Assembly (NCBI GenBank): GCA_964617665.1
Contig: CAZUAH010000042.1
Coordinates: 1 to 45,695, forward strand
DNA: 45,695 bases
Direction of reading: 5' to 3'
DNA from: JADHUC01 sp964617665
GTDB lineage: Bacteria > Planctomycetota > Planctomycetia > Pirellulales > Pirellulaceae
Shown here: piece by piece, positions 17,751 through 26,614 of the stretch
Numbering within the stretch: the first letter of the stretch is position 1
Layout of the letters: the number at the start of each line of letters is the position of its first letter
Notes under the pieces: generated by a model
Seen by the model: the letters and a program-made list of their open reading frames with translations, nothing else
The model's database searches: none
Told to the model about the DNA's origin: nothing
Translations under genes and position numbers: made by a program

Positions 17751-18160
17751 CGACGCGACCTTCCGCGGAGATGCGCCGCCAAGTGATTGAGCGGGCCGCC
17801 AATCGCTGCGAGTACTGTCTGATCCACCAAGACTTGGCTGCCTCGACGCATCAGGTCGATCACGTCATTGCCGAGAAGCATGGTGGCGAAACTGAGCCAG
17901 ACAACTTGGCGTTGTCGTGCATGACGTGCAATCGTCGGAAGGCGAGTGACATCGGTTCGATCGATCCTGACACTGGTGATTTGACCCGACTGTTCAATCC
18001 GCGCACCCAAAGTTGGACAGATCATTTCGAGCTGGACGGTGCTCGCATAGTGGGGCTGACCCCCGAGGGGCGGACAACCGTGACTTTTCTCCAGTTGAAC
18101 GCGTTCGAGCGATTAATGGAACGCACCGAATTGATTCGCGCCGAACGATATCTTCCGTAA
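17747..18160 (+). CDS. HNH endonuclease
   Basis: 137 residues. The N-terminal half is a compact HNH/beta-beta-alpha-metal domain: CEYC zinc knuckle at about 24-27, HQVDHVIAEKHGG with the catalytic His at about 45, the Asn in PDNLALSC, and CMTCNRRKASD closing the knuckle. The C-terminal half (FNPRTQSWTDHFELDG onward) is conserved in stand-alone planctomycete HNH proteins and of unknown role. It is translationally coupled to the small acidic protein. The cassette is oriented opposite to the pilT copies that flank it, so it looks like a mobile insert in the pilT 3' region. Confidence 0.9.
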   Translation: MTTRPSAEMRRQVIERAANRCEYCLIHQDLAASTHQVDHVIAEKHGGETEPDNLALSCMTCNRRKASDIGSIDPDTGDLTRLFNPRTQSWTDHFELDGARIVGLTPEGRTTVTFLQLNAFERLMERTELIRAERYLP

Positions 18161-18190
18161 CACCTAACGCGACGGGCGTGGGCGTGCTCG

Positions 18191-18247
18191 GTGTGGCACT
18201 GCTTGCTCGCAAGCAGTGTTGGACTGTCCAACGACACACCAAAGGGC
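18191..18247. repeat. Cruciform-forming REP-like repeat after the HNH gene
   Basis: CACTGCTTGC (18197-18206) and GCAAGCAGTG (18209-18218) make a perfect 10-bp stem with a 2-nt gap. Next to it is a TTGGAC-TG-TCCAA hairpin, and an outer GGTGTG/CACACC pair encloses both. There is no T-tract, so it is not a simple terminator; similar motifs are dispersed in planctomycete genomes. Confidence 0.6.
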
Positions 18248-18330
18248 GGCCTTGCTAATGCCTTGATGTGTGTATTGAAGGCGCCCCCCAGCACGAGGCC
18301 TGCCACACCGCCATGTGTGATTTGTGAGTC

Positions 18331-18429
18331 GTAGGCCGGCAACAAGGAGCGACAGCGACGCCGTTCCGGCATCAAACTCGCTGGAAGTATCAGTGTTGCC
18401 GGAACAGCGCTGCGCTCGGTCCGGCCTAC
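18331..18429. repeat. Nested inverted repeat (GTAGGCCGG ... CCGGCCTAC)
   Basis: Outer arms GTAGGCCGG (18331-18339) and CCGGCCTAC (about 18421-18429) enclose a second pair, GTTCCGGCA (about 18363-18371) and TGCCGGAAC (about 18397-18405). The intervening AGGAGCGACAGCGACG / GCGCTGCGCTCGGT also pair partly. This is a composite REP-like element directly downstream of pilT. Confidence 0.6.
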
Positions 18430-18448
18430 AATCTTCGTGTGCCCAGCG

Positions 18449-19528
18449 CTAGAGGCGATCTGGCGAGCTGACGAAGCGATTGGCCGTTTCGCGGCTGATC
18501 CTGCCGGCCTGGAGCAGGCGTTTGATCGACTCGTCCAGCGTCAGCATTCCTTCGGCTCGACGCGTCAGGATATTGTCGTCGATCGACTCGATTTTGCCAA
18601 ACCGAATCGCGCTGGCGATGGGTACGTTGTTGAACATGATCTCCAGGGCCAACACCCGTTTCTCGCCTTTTTGGATACTGGGCAGTAGATGCTGACTGAC
18701 CACCGCTCGAAGGCTCAGCGAAAGCTGCGATCGGATCTCGCGCTGAACGGATTGCGGGAACAGGTCTGCGTATCGGGAGATTGCGCCTTTGGCATCACGC
18801 GTGTGCATGGTGGAGAACACCAAGTGGCCTGTTTCGGCCGCACTAAGGGCCATCTGGGCGGTATCGCGGTCGCGAATCTCGCCAACCAATATCACGTCCG
18901 GGTCCTGGCGGAGACCGTACTTCAATCCGTCGGCAAACGTGTGGACATCCAGACCGACTTCGCGCTGAGTGACCACCGAGTGTGGCGTCTTGGGAAACTC
19001 GTACTCGACCGGCTCTTCGATCGTAATGATGCGATATCCGCCCTCTTCGTTCAGCAGGCTGATGATCATTGCCAACGAAGTGGTCTTTCCAGATCCGGCC
19101 ACTCCCGTGAGGAGCACTAACCCATTGCGATAGTGGGCCAGACGCTGAGCGAGTTCTTCGGGAAACCCCGCCCACTGGAAATCCGGAATCGTTGACGGGA
19201 TAACGCGAAAACAGGCGCCCATCTGCTGGTCATTCAGGAAGTAGTTCGCACGAAACCGATATGCCCGCTCGCCGTGCGTGAGGCGGAACGCGAAGTCGGC
19301 GTTCCGATCGTCTTGGAAACGAACCATTGCGTGGGGAGGACAAAGCGGTACAAGCAGTTCCCGAACCGTTTCACCTTCCAAGGGCGGGACTTGGTCCAAC
19401 TCTTGCAGGTCGCCGTGGACGCGAAGCACCGGCGGGTGATCCACTACCACGTGGAGGTCCGATGCACCGGCCTCGACGGCGTTTATAAGCCAGCTTCGCA
19501 GTTGGTCTGGACAGACGTTCGTTGTCAT
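18449..19528 (-). CDS. pilT: PilT/PilU-type twitching motility ATPase
   Basis: 359 residues, normal length. The N-terminal PAS-like region (ASDLHVVVDHPPVLRVHGDL) precedes a RecA-type ATPase domain with Walker A GVAGSGKTTS, an Asp box (ITIEEPVEY), Walker B (DPDVILVGEIRDRDT) and the His box (ETGHLVFSTMHT). It powers pilus retraction in type IV pilus systems; no other pilus gene is nearby. The start overlaps the stop of the MutS-like gene by 4 bp (ATGA). The extreme C-terminus GRISRETANRF is duplicated 1.2 kb downstream. PilU or a related retraction ATPase is an equally good name. Confidence 0.9.
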   Translation of the reverse strand: MTTNVCPDQLRSWLINAVEAGASDLHVVVDHPPVLRVHGDLQELDQVPPLEGETVRELLVPLCPPHAMVRFQDDRNADFAFRLTHGERAYRFRANYFLNDQQMGACFRVIPSTIPDFQWAGFPEELAQRLAHYRNGLVLLTGVAGSGKTTSLAMIISLLNEEGGYRIITIEEPVEYEFPKTPHSVVTQREVGLDVHTFADGLKYGLRQDPDVILVGEIRDRDTAQMALSAAETGHLVFSTMHTRDAKGAISRYADLFPQSVQREIRSQLSLSLRAVVSQHLLPSIQKGEKRVLALEIMFNNVPIASAIRFGKIESIDDNILTRRAEGMLTLDESIKRLLQAGRISRETANRFVSSPDRL

Positions 19529-21435
19529 GAGCGTTCCTTCTGGTCGCCAAGGCCAACAAGCTCCAACAGCTTCAATGCGTTCGTCGTGGTCGCAACGCCG
19601 GGCCGCAGTGTGTAGTCGAATGTCATGGGCTGCTCGGCGTCATGGTTGTGCAGTGTTTCGCGGAAATGGACCGGACAGCAGACGTCGGCAAGCGGTTCAC
19701 TTGCGGCCAAATCGAGGTCGTGTGTCGACACGGCTCCGATCGCACCACGTTGGAGCAGGTGTTCAAGAACTCGAATGACCGCAACATGCCGTTCGCCGGA
19801 ATTCGTACCTTGCAGGATCTCATCCAAGAGGTAAAGCAGGGCGCGACCGCCTTCCTTCTCAAACGCGCTCGCCATGTCCACGATTTCCTTCAGTCGCAAC
19901 AACTCGGCCATGTAGGACGACACGCCGCGTTCCAAGGAATCGCGAATCCGCATGCTGGTTGCCAGGGCTGCTGGAGGCATCGCGAGTCGTTCAGCGCAAA
20001 CCGGAGCGCCGGCTTGTGCCAGAACTGCATTCACGCCGATCGCACGGAGTAGCGTGCTCTTGCCTGACATATTCGATCCGGTGACCAACAGTAGAGTACC
20101 CGCCGGTCCGACTTCCACGTCGTTGGCCACGCGCATTGTGTCCGGCAAGAGCGGATGCCCCAGCTTGTCGGCTTCGAAACGTCTCGCTGATTCGTCGACC
20201 TCTGGCAATGCCCAGCTTGGATTGTCATAGGCCAACGTCGCCAACGAGGCAAGAGCCTCGAACTCACCCAATGCCAGAAACCAGTCGCGAGCGTATTTGC
20301 CGGACTTCGTCTGCCATCCTTCCAGCAAATGCAGGATATGGAAATCGTAAAGAAACGTGAGCTGTAACGGTACGTACACGAAGATGGTGAGAAAAGCCGA
20401 GCGACTGATGCCGGCGAACAGGGAAATCGCATGCAATTCGCGCATGCGGCGTAAGACCCCGCCGCCCGATGCAGTGGCCTCGCGTTTGATCGCATCCAGC
20501 TTGGTTGTCGAATCGGGCATCGAGTACATGAGTTCAAACAACTGCAGATAACGTCGCACTTCGCCGCTTCGCGCACTGACTTGACGGAAGATGTCGTGGA
20601 CCTTGCCCGCGAACAGGATGGTGACTACCAAATTAAGGATGAATGCAACGAACACCGACAACCATCCGGCATGGGCGGGCAGAGCACCGGAACACGTCAG
20701 AACGAGCAACAGCACGGCCGCACCCGGCAGGACCCGGCACAACCACAGGAGCCACGGCCGCGTTCGAAGCCAGGGATCACCTTCCGCCCAGCGCATGAAT
20801 CGTTCGGTCGCGTTGCCGCGGTCCGCCAACAAGCGCCCTTCAAGGGCAAGCGTTTCTCGCGATACGAGATGCGGCGCGAGTTCCTCGACGGCTTGCTGCC
20901 TCAAGCGGATTTCGCTCGGCGACGCCGGTTCTAACATCCAATCGCGAAACACACGAATCCCAGTGGGCGTGTTGGCCGAACATAAGAGGTGAAACAAAGA
21001 GGCGTGTCCGATCAGGTCGAGATCGGTAGACGTAGCACGATGCTCCTCCGGCACTTCAACCGACGTCTCGGGCAGCGCATCCCAGTCTCGGCGCAAACGC
21101 GCGATTGCTTCTTCGTTGATTTGCCGCAGTATGCCGTTACGTTCCCGCTGTCGCACAACGTGCTCGTTGTACGTGATCAGGGCGAGAAAGCCGACTACCC
21201 CAACGCCACCAGCCACGTGCCACAGGGTACCCTGTTCGCTGATCCAACCGAGGCCGAACATCGCTGCCGCAGTGAGAAAGGCAACGGTGCGCAGGTGCAT
21301 AAGTACGCGATCCCGACGCGCATACAACGCCTCCGCCTCGGCGAATTCGTCGCGGCGTTGGCGGTATGCTTTTTCGATGTCGGTGAAGGCGGTGTCCATC
21401 GGCGCATGTGTAGGGGAAAACGACTGGCCATTCAA
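19525..21435 (-). CDS. Membrane-bound MutS-family ATPase
   Basis: 636 residues. The C-terminal third is a MutS domain V ATPase: Walker A TGSNMSGKSTLLR, SSYMAELLRLKEIV, Walker B YLLDEILQGTNSGER and the STHDLDLA switch. The N-terminal part lacks the mismatch-recognition and connector domains and instead has two pairs of hydrophobic segments (about residues 50-90 and 225-275). It therefore belongs to the MutS-like group with membrane segments rather than to mismatch repair proper; its task is unknown. A shorter start at 21399 is possible, as neither has a strong ribosome-binding site. Overlap with pilT suggests joint expression. Confidence 0.85.
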   Translation of the reverse strand: MNGQSFSPTHAPMDTAFTDIEKAYRQRRDEFAEAEALYARRDRVLMHLRTVAFLTAAAMFGLGWISEQGTLWHVAGGVGVVGFLALITYNEHVVRQRERNGILRQINEEAIARLRRDWDALPETSVEVPEEHRATSTDLDLIGHASLFHLLCSANTPTGIRVFRDWMLEPASPSEIRLRQQAVEELAPHLVSRETLALEGRLLADRGNATERFMRWAEGDPWLRTRPWLLWLCRVLPGAAVLLLVLTCSGALPAHAGWLSVFVAFILNLVVTILFAGKVHDIFRQVSARSGEVRRYLQLFELMYSMPDSTTKLDAIKREATASGGGVLRRMRELHAISLFAGISRSAFLTIFVYVPLQLTFLYDFHILHLLEGWQTKSGKYARDWFLALGEFEALASLATLAYDNPSWALPEVDESARRFEADKLGHPLLPDTMRVANDVEVGPAGTLLLVTGSNMSGKSTLLRAIGVNAVLAQAGAPVCAERLAMPPAALATSMRIRDSLERGVSSYMAELLRLKEIVDMASAFEKEGGRALLYLLDEILQGTNSGERHVAVIRVLEHLLQRGAIGAVSTHDLDLAASEPLADVCCPVHFRETLHNHDAEQPMTFDYTLRPGVATTTNALKLLELVGLGDQKERS

Positions 21436-21567
21436 TTAGCGGACGAATAGGCCGAGAGATCTCTACCCATACTATTCGCCACTTGCCAAATGATATTGGC
21501 TATCCTACTCGGGCACCGCCGGAGTCCACAACCTGATGTGGCATTGAATGGGCTGTGGAGGGAGTGT

Positions 21568-21644
21568 TCGTTTAACGGCAAGCCGAAGGCGTCTGTTTGC
21601 TTACTACGCGGAGACGCAGTCGCCTTCGGCTTGCCGTTAAACGA
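21568..21644. repeat. 24-bp perfect inverted repeat downstream of the HAO operon
   Basis: The arms 21568-21591 and 21621-21644 are perfect inverted copies (TCGTTTAACGGCAAGCCGAA plus GGCG) with a 29-nt centre. No T-tract follows on either strand. The stem would end transcripts from the HAO operon or protect their 3' end; it resembles dispersed planctomycete REP-like elements. The rest of the 21436-21686 gap is featureless. Confidence 0.8.
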
Positions 21645-21686
21645 TTCGATCTGAAGGCGGAGCCCGGGACCAGCCCGAGGCCGAGT

Positions 21687-23192
21687 CTATTCGCTGTACC
21701 GCTTCTTGAACTCTTCCTGTCGCTTCTTGCGCTCTTCCGCTTCCTCGGGAGTTAGCTTGTTCAGGTACCAGCAGTGATTGGGCGTGTTGAGCACTTCGTC
21801 AATCTTCTTCTTCAACGCTTCCGACGCGGCGGTCTTGTCCGCGTCCTCGGATCGCTCGCCGTCACGGACCAGATGCTCCAATTCGGGAAGCATTTCCGTG
21901 TAGAAGTTCTTGGCGATGTCGTAAGTACCGTGCCAGTGCGTGTAGTCGGGGCCCATCATCGAGGCCGCGTGGCGCGCGCGGCGGCCTTCGTGGTGCCAAA
22001 TCTCGAACCAAATCCAATCCAAGTGATTGGAGAACTTAGCCGGCCGCATTAGTGGTTTGGCTAGGTTGTAGAGTTCTTGCCCCGGCTTGGCGAATTTGTC
22101 GTGATACAGGTCGATCAGGCCGTCGTATTGGACGTAGAAGTTGTCGATCCACTGCTGCTCGTGGCAATTGATGCAGACGTTCTTCATGTTGTTACGACGC
22201 GTTTCCCAGTTGACCTCGGCACCAGGCAGCCCCATTTTCGCGTCGCTGACCTCAGGACGGACTGAAATCACCGGCCGATTGTTCCAGCTTATGCGCATTC
22301 CCACGTCGTGCGTTACCGCTTGGCCGGGCATGGCCGGACGATTCTTCGAGGCCGGACGCGACGGCGTGGCACTCATATGACACGTCGCACAAGTCGGTGC
22401 CAAGTGGTAGTCTTCGCCGACGACCCACTTCGACGAATCCATATTCAATTTGTCTTTGTGGGCCATGAAGGCGATCCCGTGCTTCGATTCGTAGAAAATC
22501 TCCTTCTGCGGATGGTCGGGTCCCATGTGGCACTTGCCGCAGTTGTCGGGGTGGCGCGCCTGATACGCGGAGAAGGAATGCCGGCTGTGACACGCCGAGC
22601 ACGCGCCTTCCGAGCCATCCGGATTGATCCGGCCGATTCCCGTATTGGGCCAAGTGGCTGGATCCAGCTTGCCGCCCGGCAGTACTTTGACCTCGCTGCC
22701 GTGGCACTGCCAACAGCCGTTGACGGCGGCCGCGCTGATCCCTTTCTGGAATGACGGAGTCACCATGCCTCGGTTACCTTCGACGACCTCTGCGAGGATG
22801 TTGTCCAGTGAACCGAGAATGCGACCACCTTTTGAATGGTGCGAGTGGGCGAACTCCTCGCCCTCTTTCTTGTGACAACGCGTGCAGTCTTTTGGCGAGA
22901 CGATGGTGGCAATCCACTGGCCCTCGTGCTTGAAGGCATCGGCCTCGCCCTCGGTCGCCATATGGCATTCGTAGCAGCCGACGTTCGCCCGATAGTGCTT
23001 GCTGTTGCCCCACTGCTGGTAAATGCCAGCGTTTTCCGCTTTGTGGCAATTGGCGCAGGCTGCTGTCTCTTTCGACATCTCGGGCAGCCCCCATGCCTGT
23101 GCAAAGGCGGAAGGAGCTAGACATGACACCGAAACGGCAATCACGGCGGCAATGATCCAAGACAGTGTGTTGATCGCAGAACGTCGGTTCAT
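21687..23192 (-). CDS. Octaheme cytochrome c of the hydroxylamine oxidoreductase (HAO) family, soluble
   Basis: 501 residues with a signal peptide (about 1-31, ending SAFAQA). Eight CxxCH sites are visible at about residues 46, 73, 103, 160, 198, 218, 268 and 340, the HAO number and spacing. The C-terminal helical part has the family motif GPDYTHWHGTYDIAKNFY at about 415-435. HAO-family enzymes oxidise hydroxylamine or hydrazine, or in reverse reduce nitrite; the oxidative ones carry a tyrosine cross-linked to heme 4. Which type this is needs alignment, but placement behind an NrfD/ferredoxin quinol module and near napA favours nitrite reduction. It is the last gene of the arm 26173 to 21687. 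It ends in a charged E/K-rich helix. Confidence 0.92.
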   Translation of the reverse strand: MNRRSAINTLSWIIAAVIAVSVSCLAPSAFAQAWGLPEMSKETAACANCHKAENAGIYQQWGNSKHYRANVGCYECHMATEGEADAFKHEGQWIATIVSPKDCTRCHKKEGEEFAHSHHSKGGRILGSLDNILAEVVEGNRGMVTPSFQKGISAAAVNGCWQCHGSEVKVLPGGKLDPATWPNTGIGRINPDGSEGACSACHSRHSFSAYQARHPDNCGKCHMGPDHPQKEIFYESKHGIAFMAHKDKLNMDSSKWVVGEDYHLAPTCATCHMSATPSRPASKNRPAMPGQAVTHDVGMRISWNNRPVISVRPEVSDAKMGLPGAEVNWETRRNNMKNVCINCHEQQWIDNFYVQYDGLIDLYHDKFAKPGQELYNLAKPLMRPAKFSNHLDWIWFEIWHHEGRRARHAASMMGPDYTHWHGTYDIAKNFYTEMLPELEHLVRDGERSEDADKTAASEALKKKIDEVLNTPNHCWYLNKLTPEEAEERKKRQEEFKKRYSE

Positions 23193-23246
23193 GGCAGTGT
23201 TACTCCCTCGCTAGTTCCAGAAAAAGGAGGTGCGCCCCTTCTTCGG

Positions 23247-24461
23247 TCATGATTGATTTCCAGCACGTTTCTCGTAGGTCACTTCGCCCGCCAGTACCGG
23301 TACGGAGACGCGGACGAAGATGGTGTACAGCAGCAGTCCAAATGCCCAGATGCCAAAGCAGACGATGGTTTCGTGGATCGTGGGAACATATTCAACGATT
23401 TCGCCCAGCGGCGTGGGCACAAAGGCCGGTATGATCAGCCCCATACCCTTCTCGATCCAGATGCCGAAGATCGCTAGCACACAGGCGACGTTCAGCATCC
23501 TCAGACCGCGCGATGCGGGCAGCATGACAAGGACGGTGGCGATGATGTTCATGACGATCGCGGTCCAGATCCACGGCACGAGGGCATTTTGGCCGTGCAG
23601 ACCAAAGTACAAATAGCGGGCGGACGCAACGTGCGCGGAACCCGTATAGAACTCGGTGAACACCTCGCAAACGAGCAAGAACATGTTGATGATCAACGCG
23701 ACCTGGACGATTCGTCGCAGCGTCAAGAGAGCGTCGTCGCTGACGCTGTGTTTGGTGAATCGCCGCACGATCTGCAGCGTTAGGATGATAAAGGCTGGGC
23801 CCGCGGCAAACGCGCTGGCCAAGAACCGCGGCGCGATGATTGCCGAGTTCCAAAACGGCCGGCCACCCAATCCGACGTACAGAAAGGCCGTGACTGTGTG
23901 AATGCTGATGGCCCACACAATCGCGATGAATACAAATGGCACGTAGAAAGCCGGCGACGGTTTGCGCCCACAATAGACACAATAGATCAGGTATCCACAG
24001 ATGTGCAGGTTCAGCAACAGATAGCCGTTCAGTGCGATCACGTCCCATGTCAACATCGAGCCAGGAAAGTTGAATCGCCAAAGCAGATGCATAAAGCGAT
24101 CCGGTCGGCCCAAGTCGGCCATCACGAACATCAAACACATGATGATCACGGAGACGGCCAATAACTCGCCAAAGATCACCACGTCGTGCAGGTGCATATT
24201 TCGGTAGATGTAAACGGGGATCACCAGCATCGCCGCAGCGGCCGCGAGGCCAACCAGATAGGTGAAGTTGGCGATGTACATTCCCCAGGACACCTGATCG
24301 GTCATTCCGGTCGTGACCAGCCCGTGGACGACCTGTTGACAGTAGGCGTACAAGCCGGCCAACGACAGAAGCGACAGGATCGTCATCCACAGGTGGTACC
24401 GCCAGTCACCAACGAAACTCAGACGGAAACAATCCCACAGAAAAGTGACGTACTTCTTCAT
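23247..24461 (-). CDS. NrfD/PsrC-type integral membrane quinol subunit
   Basis: 404 residues with about ten hydrophobic segments; fits NrfD/PsrC/DsrP-like proteins that exchange electrons between the quinone pool and a periplasmic iron-sulfur subunit. Visible features are LWRFNFPGSMLTWDVIALNGYLL, typical of the family's quinone-site region, and repeated charged loops. AAGGAGG lies 6 nt before the ATG. The start overlaps the ferredoxin-subunit stop by 4 bp, matching the usual NrfCD gene pair. No heme is expected in this subunit. It presumably passes electrons through the iron-sulfur and tetraheme proteins to the octaheme enzyme encoded next. Confidence 0.9.
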   Translation of the reverse strand: MKKYVTFLWDCFRLSFVGDWRYHLWMTILSLLSLAGLYAYCQQVVHGLVTTGMTDQVSWGMYIANFTYLVGLAAAAAMLVIPVYIYRNMHLHDVVIFGELLAVSVIIMCLMFVMADLGRPDRFMHLLWRFNFPGSMLTWDVIALNGYLLLNLHICGYLIYCVYCGRKPSPAFYVPFVFIAIVWAISIHTVTAFLYVGLGGRPFWNSAIIAPRFLASAFAAGPAFIILTLQIVRRFTKHSVSDDALLTLRRIVQVALIINMFLLVCEVFTEFYTGSAHVASARYLYFGLHGQNALVPWIWTAIVMNIIATVLVMLPASRGLRMLNVACVLAIFGIWIEKGMGLIIPAFVPTPLGEIVEYVPTIHETIVCFGIWAFGLLLYTIFVRVSVPVLAGEVTYEKRAGNQS

Positions 24462-25480
24462 GCGTCACCTCCTTCGTCCGCCGACGTGATGGGATCGTGA
24501 TAACGGCTGCCGCGTTCGTCGAAGTAGTAGAAAAATCGCGGGATCGTACCGACGTCTTCCTTAAGGACGTACACTCGCTTGTGCTGCAGGATGTAAGCCA
24601 CTTCGCTGTCCGGATCGCGCACGTTGCCAAACTTGCGGGAACCGGTGGGACAAACTTCAAGGCATGCCGGCAGTCGGCCTTCACGGGTCCGGTGCAAACA
24701 ATACGTACACTTCTCCATAACGCCCTTTTCCCGCGGACGATTGGACAGGTACGATATGTTCGGATTCAATTTGCCTTCAGGAATACCCGGTTCGGTGAAG
24801 TTGAATCGCCGAGCCCAATAGGGGCACGCCGCCTCGCAATATCGACAACCGATGCACCAGTCGTAGTCGATCACTGTGATACCGTCCGGTTCCTGCCAAG
24901 TGGCTTCCACGGGACAGACCTTCACACACGGAGGGTTGTCGCACTGATGGCACTGAACCGGCATGTAGTACTTGTCAGGATTCGGTACGGTCGCCGGATC
25001 GTAGTGGTGGTTTGCGCTCTCGAGGTCGATACTGCCTTTTTCCATCTCCAATACGCGGATGTACTGGATCTCCGGCGAACGCGACTGGTTGTTCTCCTCG
25101 ACGCACGCATGAACACACTTGCGGCAGCCGATGCAGCGGCTGATGTTCAGACCGTAGACAAACTGGACGTCGTCCAGTGGTGGCGGGTCGGTCAGTGTGG
25201 GTCTGACCTTGTGCCGTTTTTCCACTTCCTCCCGGATGCGAGCAAAAACCTGTTGCTTGTCCTCGGGAGTCATCTCCTTGTAGTGTTTCTGGAGAAACTC
25301 TTCCAGCGACGGAATGTCATCCGAATCCAACTCAAGTAGCGGCGACATGGCAGCCCCAACAGCGCACACACCTGCCAGCGCGGCAACTCCCTGGGTCAGA
25401 AAGCCACGTCGCGTCACCGCCTGGGCACCGTCCTCGGCGGGCGACTCTTCCGGGGTTGTCGGTTCGTTAGGATCTGCCAT
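24458..25480 (-). CDS. Tat-exported 4x[4Fe-4S] ferredoxin subunit (NrfC/DsrO-like)
   Basis: 340 residues. The N-terminus has a twin-arginine signal, TRRGFLTQGVAALAGV, so it is folded before export. Four cysteine clusters follow: CIGCRKCVHAC (about 117), CHQCDNPPCVKVC (about 175), CIGCRYCEAAC (about 208) and CTYCLHR...CLEVC (about 255), the arrangement of NrfC/DsrO/ActB-type electron-transfer subunits. An extra helical stretch (about 55-95) between signal and first cluster is longer than in E. coli NrfC. The pair with NrfD implies a periplasmic quinol-oxidising module. It starts 3 nt after the stop of the tetraheme cytochrome gene. Confidence 0.92.
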   Translation of the reverse strand: MADPNEPTTPEESPAEDGAQAVTRRGFLTQGVAALAGVCAVGAAMSPLLELDSDDIPSLEEFLQKHYKEMTPEDKQQVFARIREEVEKRHKVRPTLTDPPPLDDVQFVYGLNISRCIGCRKCVHACVEENNQSRSPEIQYIRVLEMEKGSIDLESANHHYDPATVPNPDKYYMPVQCHQCDNPPCVKVCPVEATWQEPDGITVIDYDWCIGCRYCEAACPYWARRFNFTEPGIPEGKLNPNISYLSNRPREKGVMEKCTYCLHRTREGRLPACLEVCPTGSRKFGNVRDPDSEVAYILQHKRVYVLKEDVGTIPRFFYYFDERGSRYHDPITSADEGGDA

Positions 25481-25483
25481 CGC

Positions 25484-26173
25484 TCAGTGCGCCTCGTCTG
25501 ACGTGTGGGCGGCAGTCTTGTCATTCGCTGGTCTGCTTAGCCGCAAAGGATTGTCGTGCTCCGCGTGCGATCCGTACTCTTGTGGGCCCATGCGCAACGT
25601 GTCCGGTCCAGCTTCCGGGCTCCTTGACGGAAACGGCGGATGATGCGGATCGTGACATTCGATGCACTTCAGCCGTGTCTGCTTCCCTTCGGACGCGAGC
25701 CAGTAGCCGTTCGTCCGACCGTGAGATCCGTTTTGCCAATCGCGATAGACGGGCCCGTGGCACTTTGCACACACAAGCTGCGGTTCAGTCCATGGGATCT
25801 CGTTGCCAAAGTCGTCGACAAAGGCATCACGATTTGTCGGATGGTGGCAGTTGAAACAATGCGTATTGATACCGTGCTGCAATTTGATTTCGGTGTGTTG
25901 CGTCAGCGTGCGGTAAGTCTTCTCTGGCGATGCAATGATCTTGTGGCACTCGCTGCAACTGTAGGTAAAGACTGCTACCTCGTACTTCGGTTCCAGGCTT
26001 GGCTGGCGTACTGGCGTTACATCTGCGGCCGATGGAGGCACGAGGGTGGCCTCAGATACGGGACTGTCAAAGGGAAGCGGGTTGACTGCAAACAGCACAG
26101 CAAAGGAAAAGAGAACCAGCGGGACCCAAAGGGTCCGTGCGCTTCCTGCGGCAAACTGAGACCTAGTTGACAT
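25484..26173 (-). CDS. Tetraheme cytochrome c, probable electron shuttle of the NrfD/HAO module
   Basis: 229 residues from the ATG at 26173, which places a membrane/signal segment (RTLWVPLVLFSFAVLFAVN) near the N-terminus; the longer frame to 26251 has no better start. Four CxxCH sites occur: CSECH, CFNCH, CAKCH and CIECH, with extra His residues for bis-His ligation. The C-terminus (about 45 residues) is a His/Asp-rich tail. First gene of the minus-strand arm, 172 bp from an FNR-type box. It probably links the iron-sulfur subunit to the octaheme enzyme, as NrfB does for NrfA; it could also be assigned to the cytochrome c3/NapC-like multiheme group. Confidence 0.82.
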   Translation of the reverse strand: MSTRSQFAAGSARTLWVPLVLFSFAVLFAVNPLPFDSPVSEATLVPPSAADVTPVRQPSLEPKYEVAVFTYSCSECHKIIASPEKTYRTLTQHTEIKLQHGINTHCFNCHHPTNRDAFVDDFGNEIPWTEPQLVCAKCHGPVYRDWQNGSHGRTNGYWLASEGKQTRLKCIECHDPHHPPFPSRSPEAGPDTLRMGPQEYGSHAEHDNPLRLSRPANDKTAAHTSDEAH

Positions 26174-26614
26174 GCCCGCGATACCGATTTGAACAGGGGC
26201 CAATGTGTGCTGATTTGGCGCAAACGAAAGAGTCACCAGCTGCAACAGCACTTTGCGACCTTGATAGCCGAAGGTCAGAGATACCCCTATCAGAAGGCAT
26301 TGTCAACTGATTTGGCCCATAGGTTGGGCGAAAGCCACGAGAAATTGACCTAGATCAAGCAATCGCCGGCGTGGCCAAAAAGACCCAGTTGTCGTTTTTG
26401 ACGCGTATGCTGCGACGCGTCTCTATGTGGGTAGGATCGAGCAAACCTACTGGATGGGATGCTTGTTGTTCCGAATAGGTTGACTTTTTGGCTGCTCGCT
26501 ACGGCGATTAATGATAACGACAGTTTTGTGTCGAATCCAAAGACTAACGGGCATCCCGTTTTTGCGGGCACAATGCGTTCTGTCATTTCCCATCGCTTTG
26601 GAAGGTGATGTTAT
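26174..26614. other. 441-bp divergent regulatory region
   Basis: This separates the tetraheme cytochrome (minus) from the porin gene (plus). It contains the FNR-type box at 26345-26358 and a GACGCGT pair around 26399-26421 that forms a short palindromic repeat. No convincing gene or RNA is seen. Confidence 0.6.
26345..26358. promoter_or_regulatory. FNR/CRP-family box TTGACCTAGATCAA
   Basis: Matches the FNR consensus TTGAT-N4-ATCAA except for one base and is identical at 13 of 14 positions, including the CTAG centre, to the box at 36284. It lies 172 bp from the tetraheme cytochrome start and 257 bp from the porin start, so it could serve either. Confidence 0.7.
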
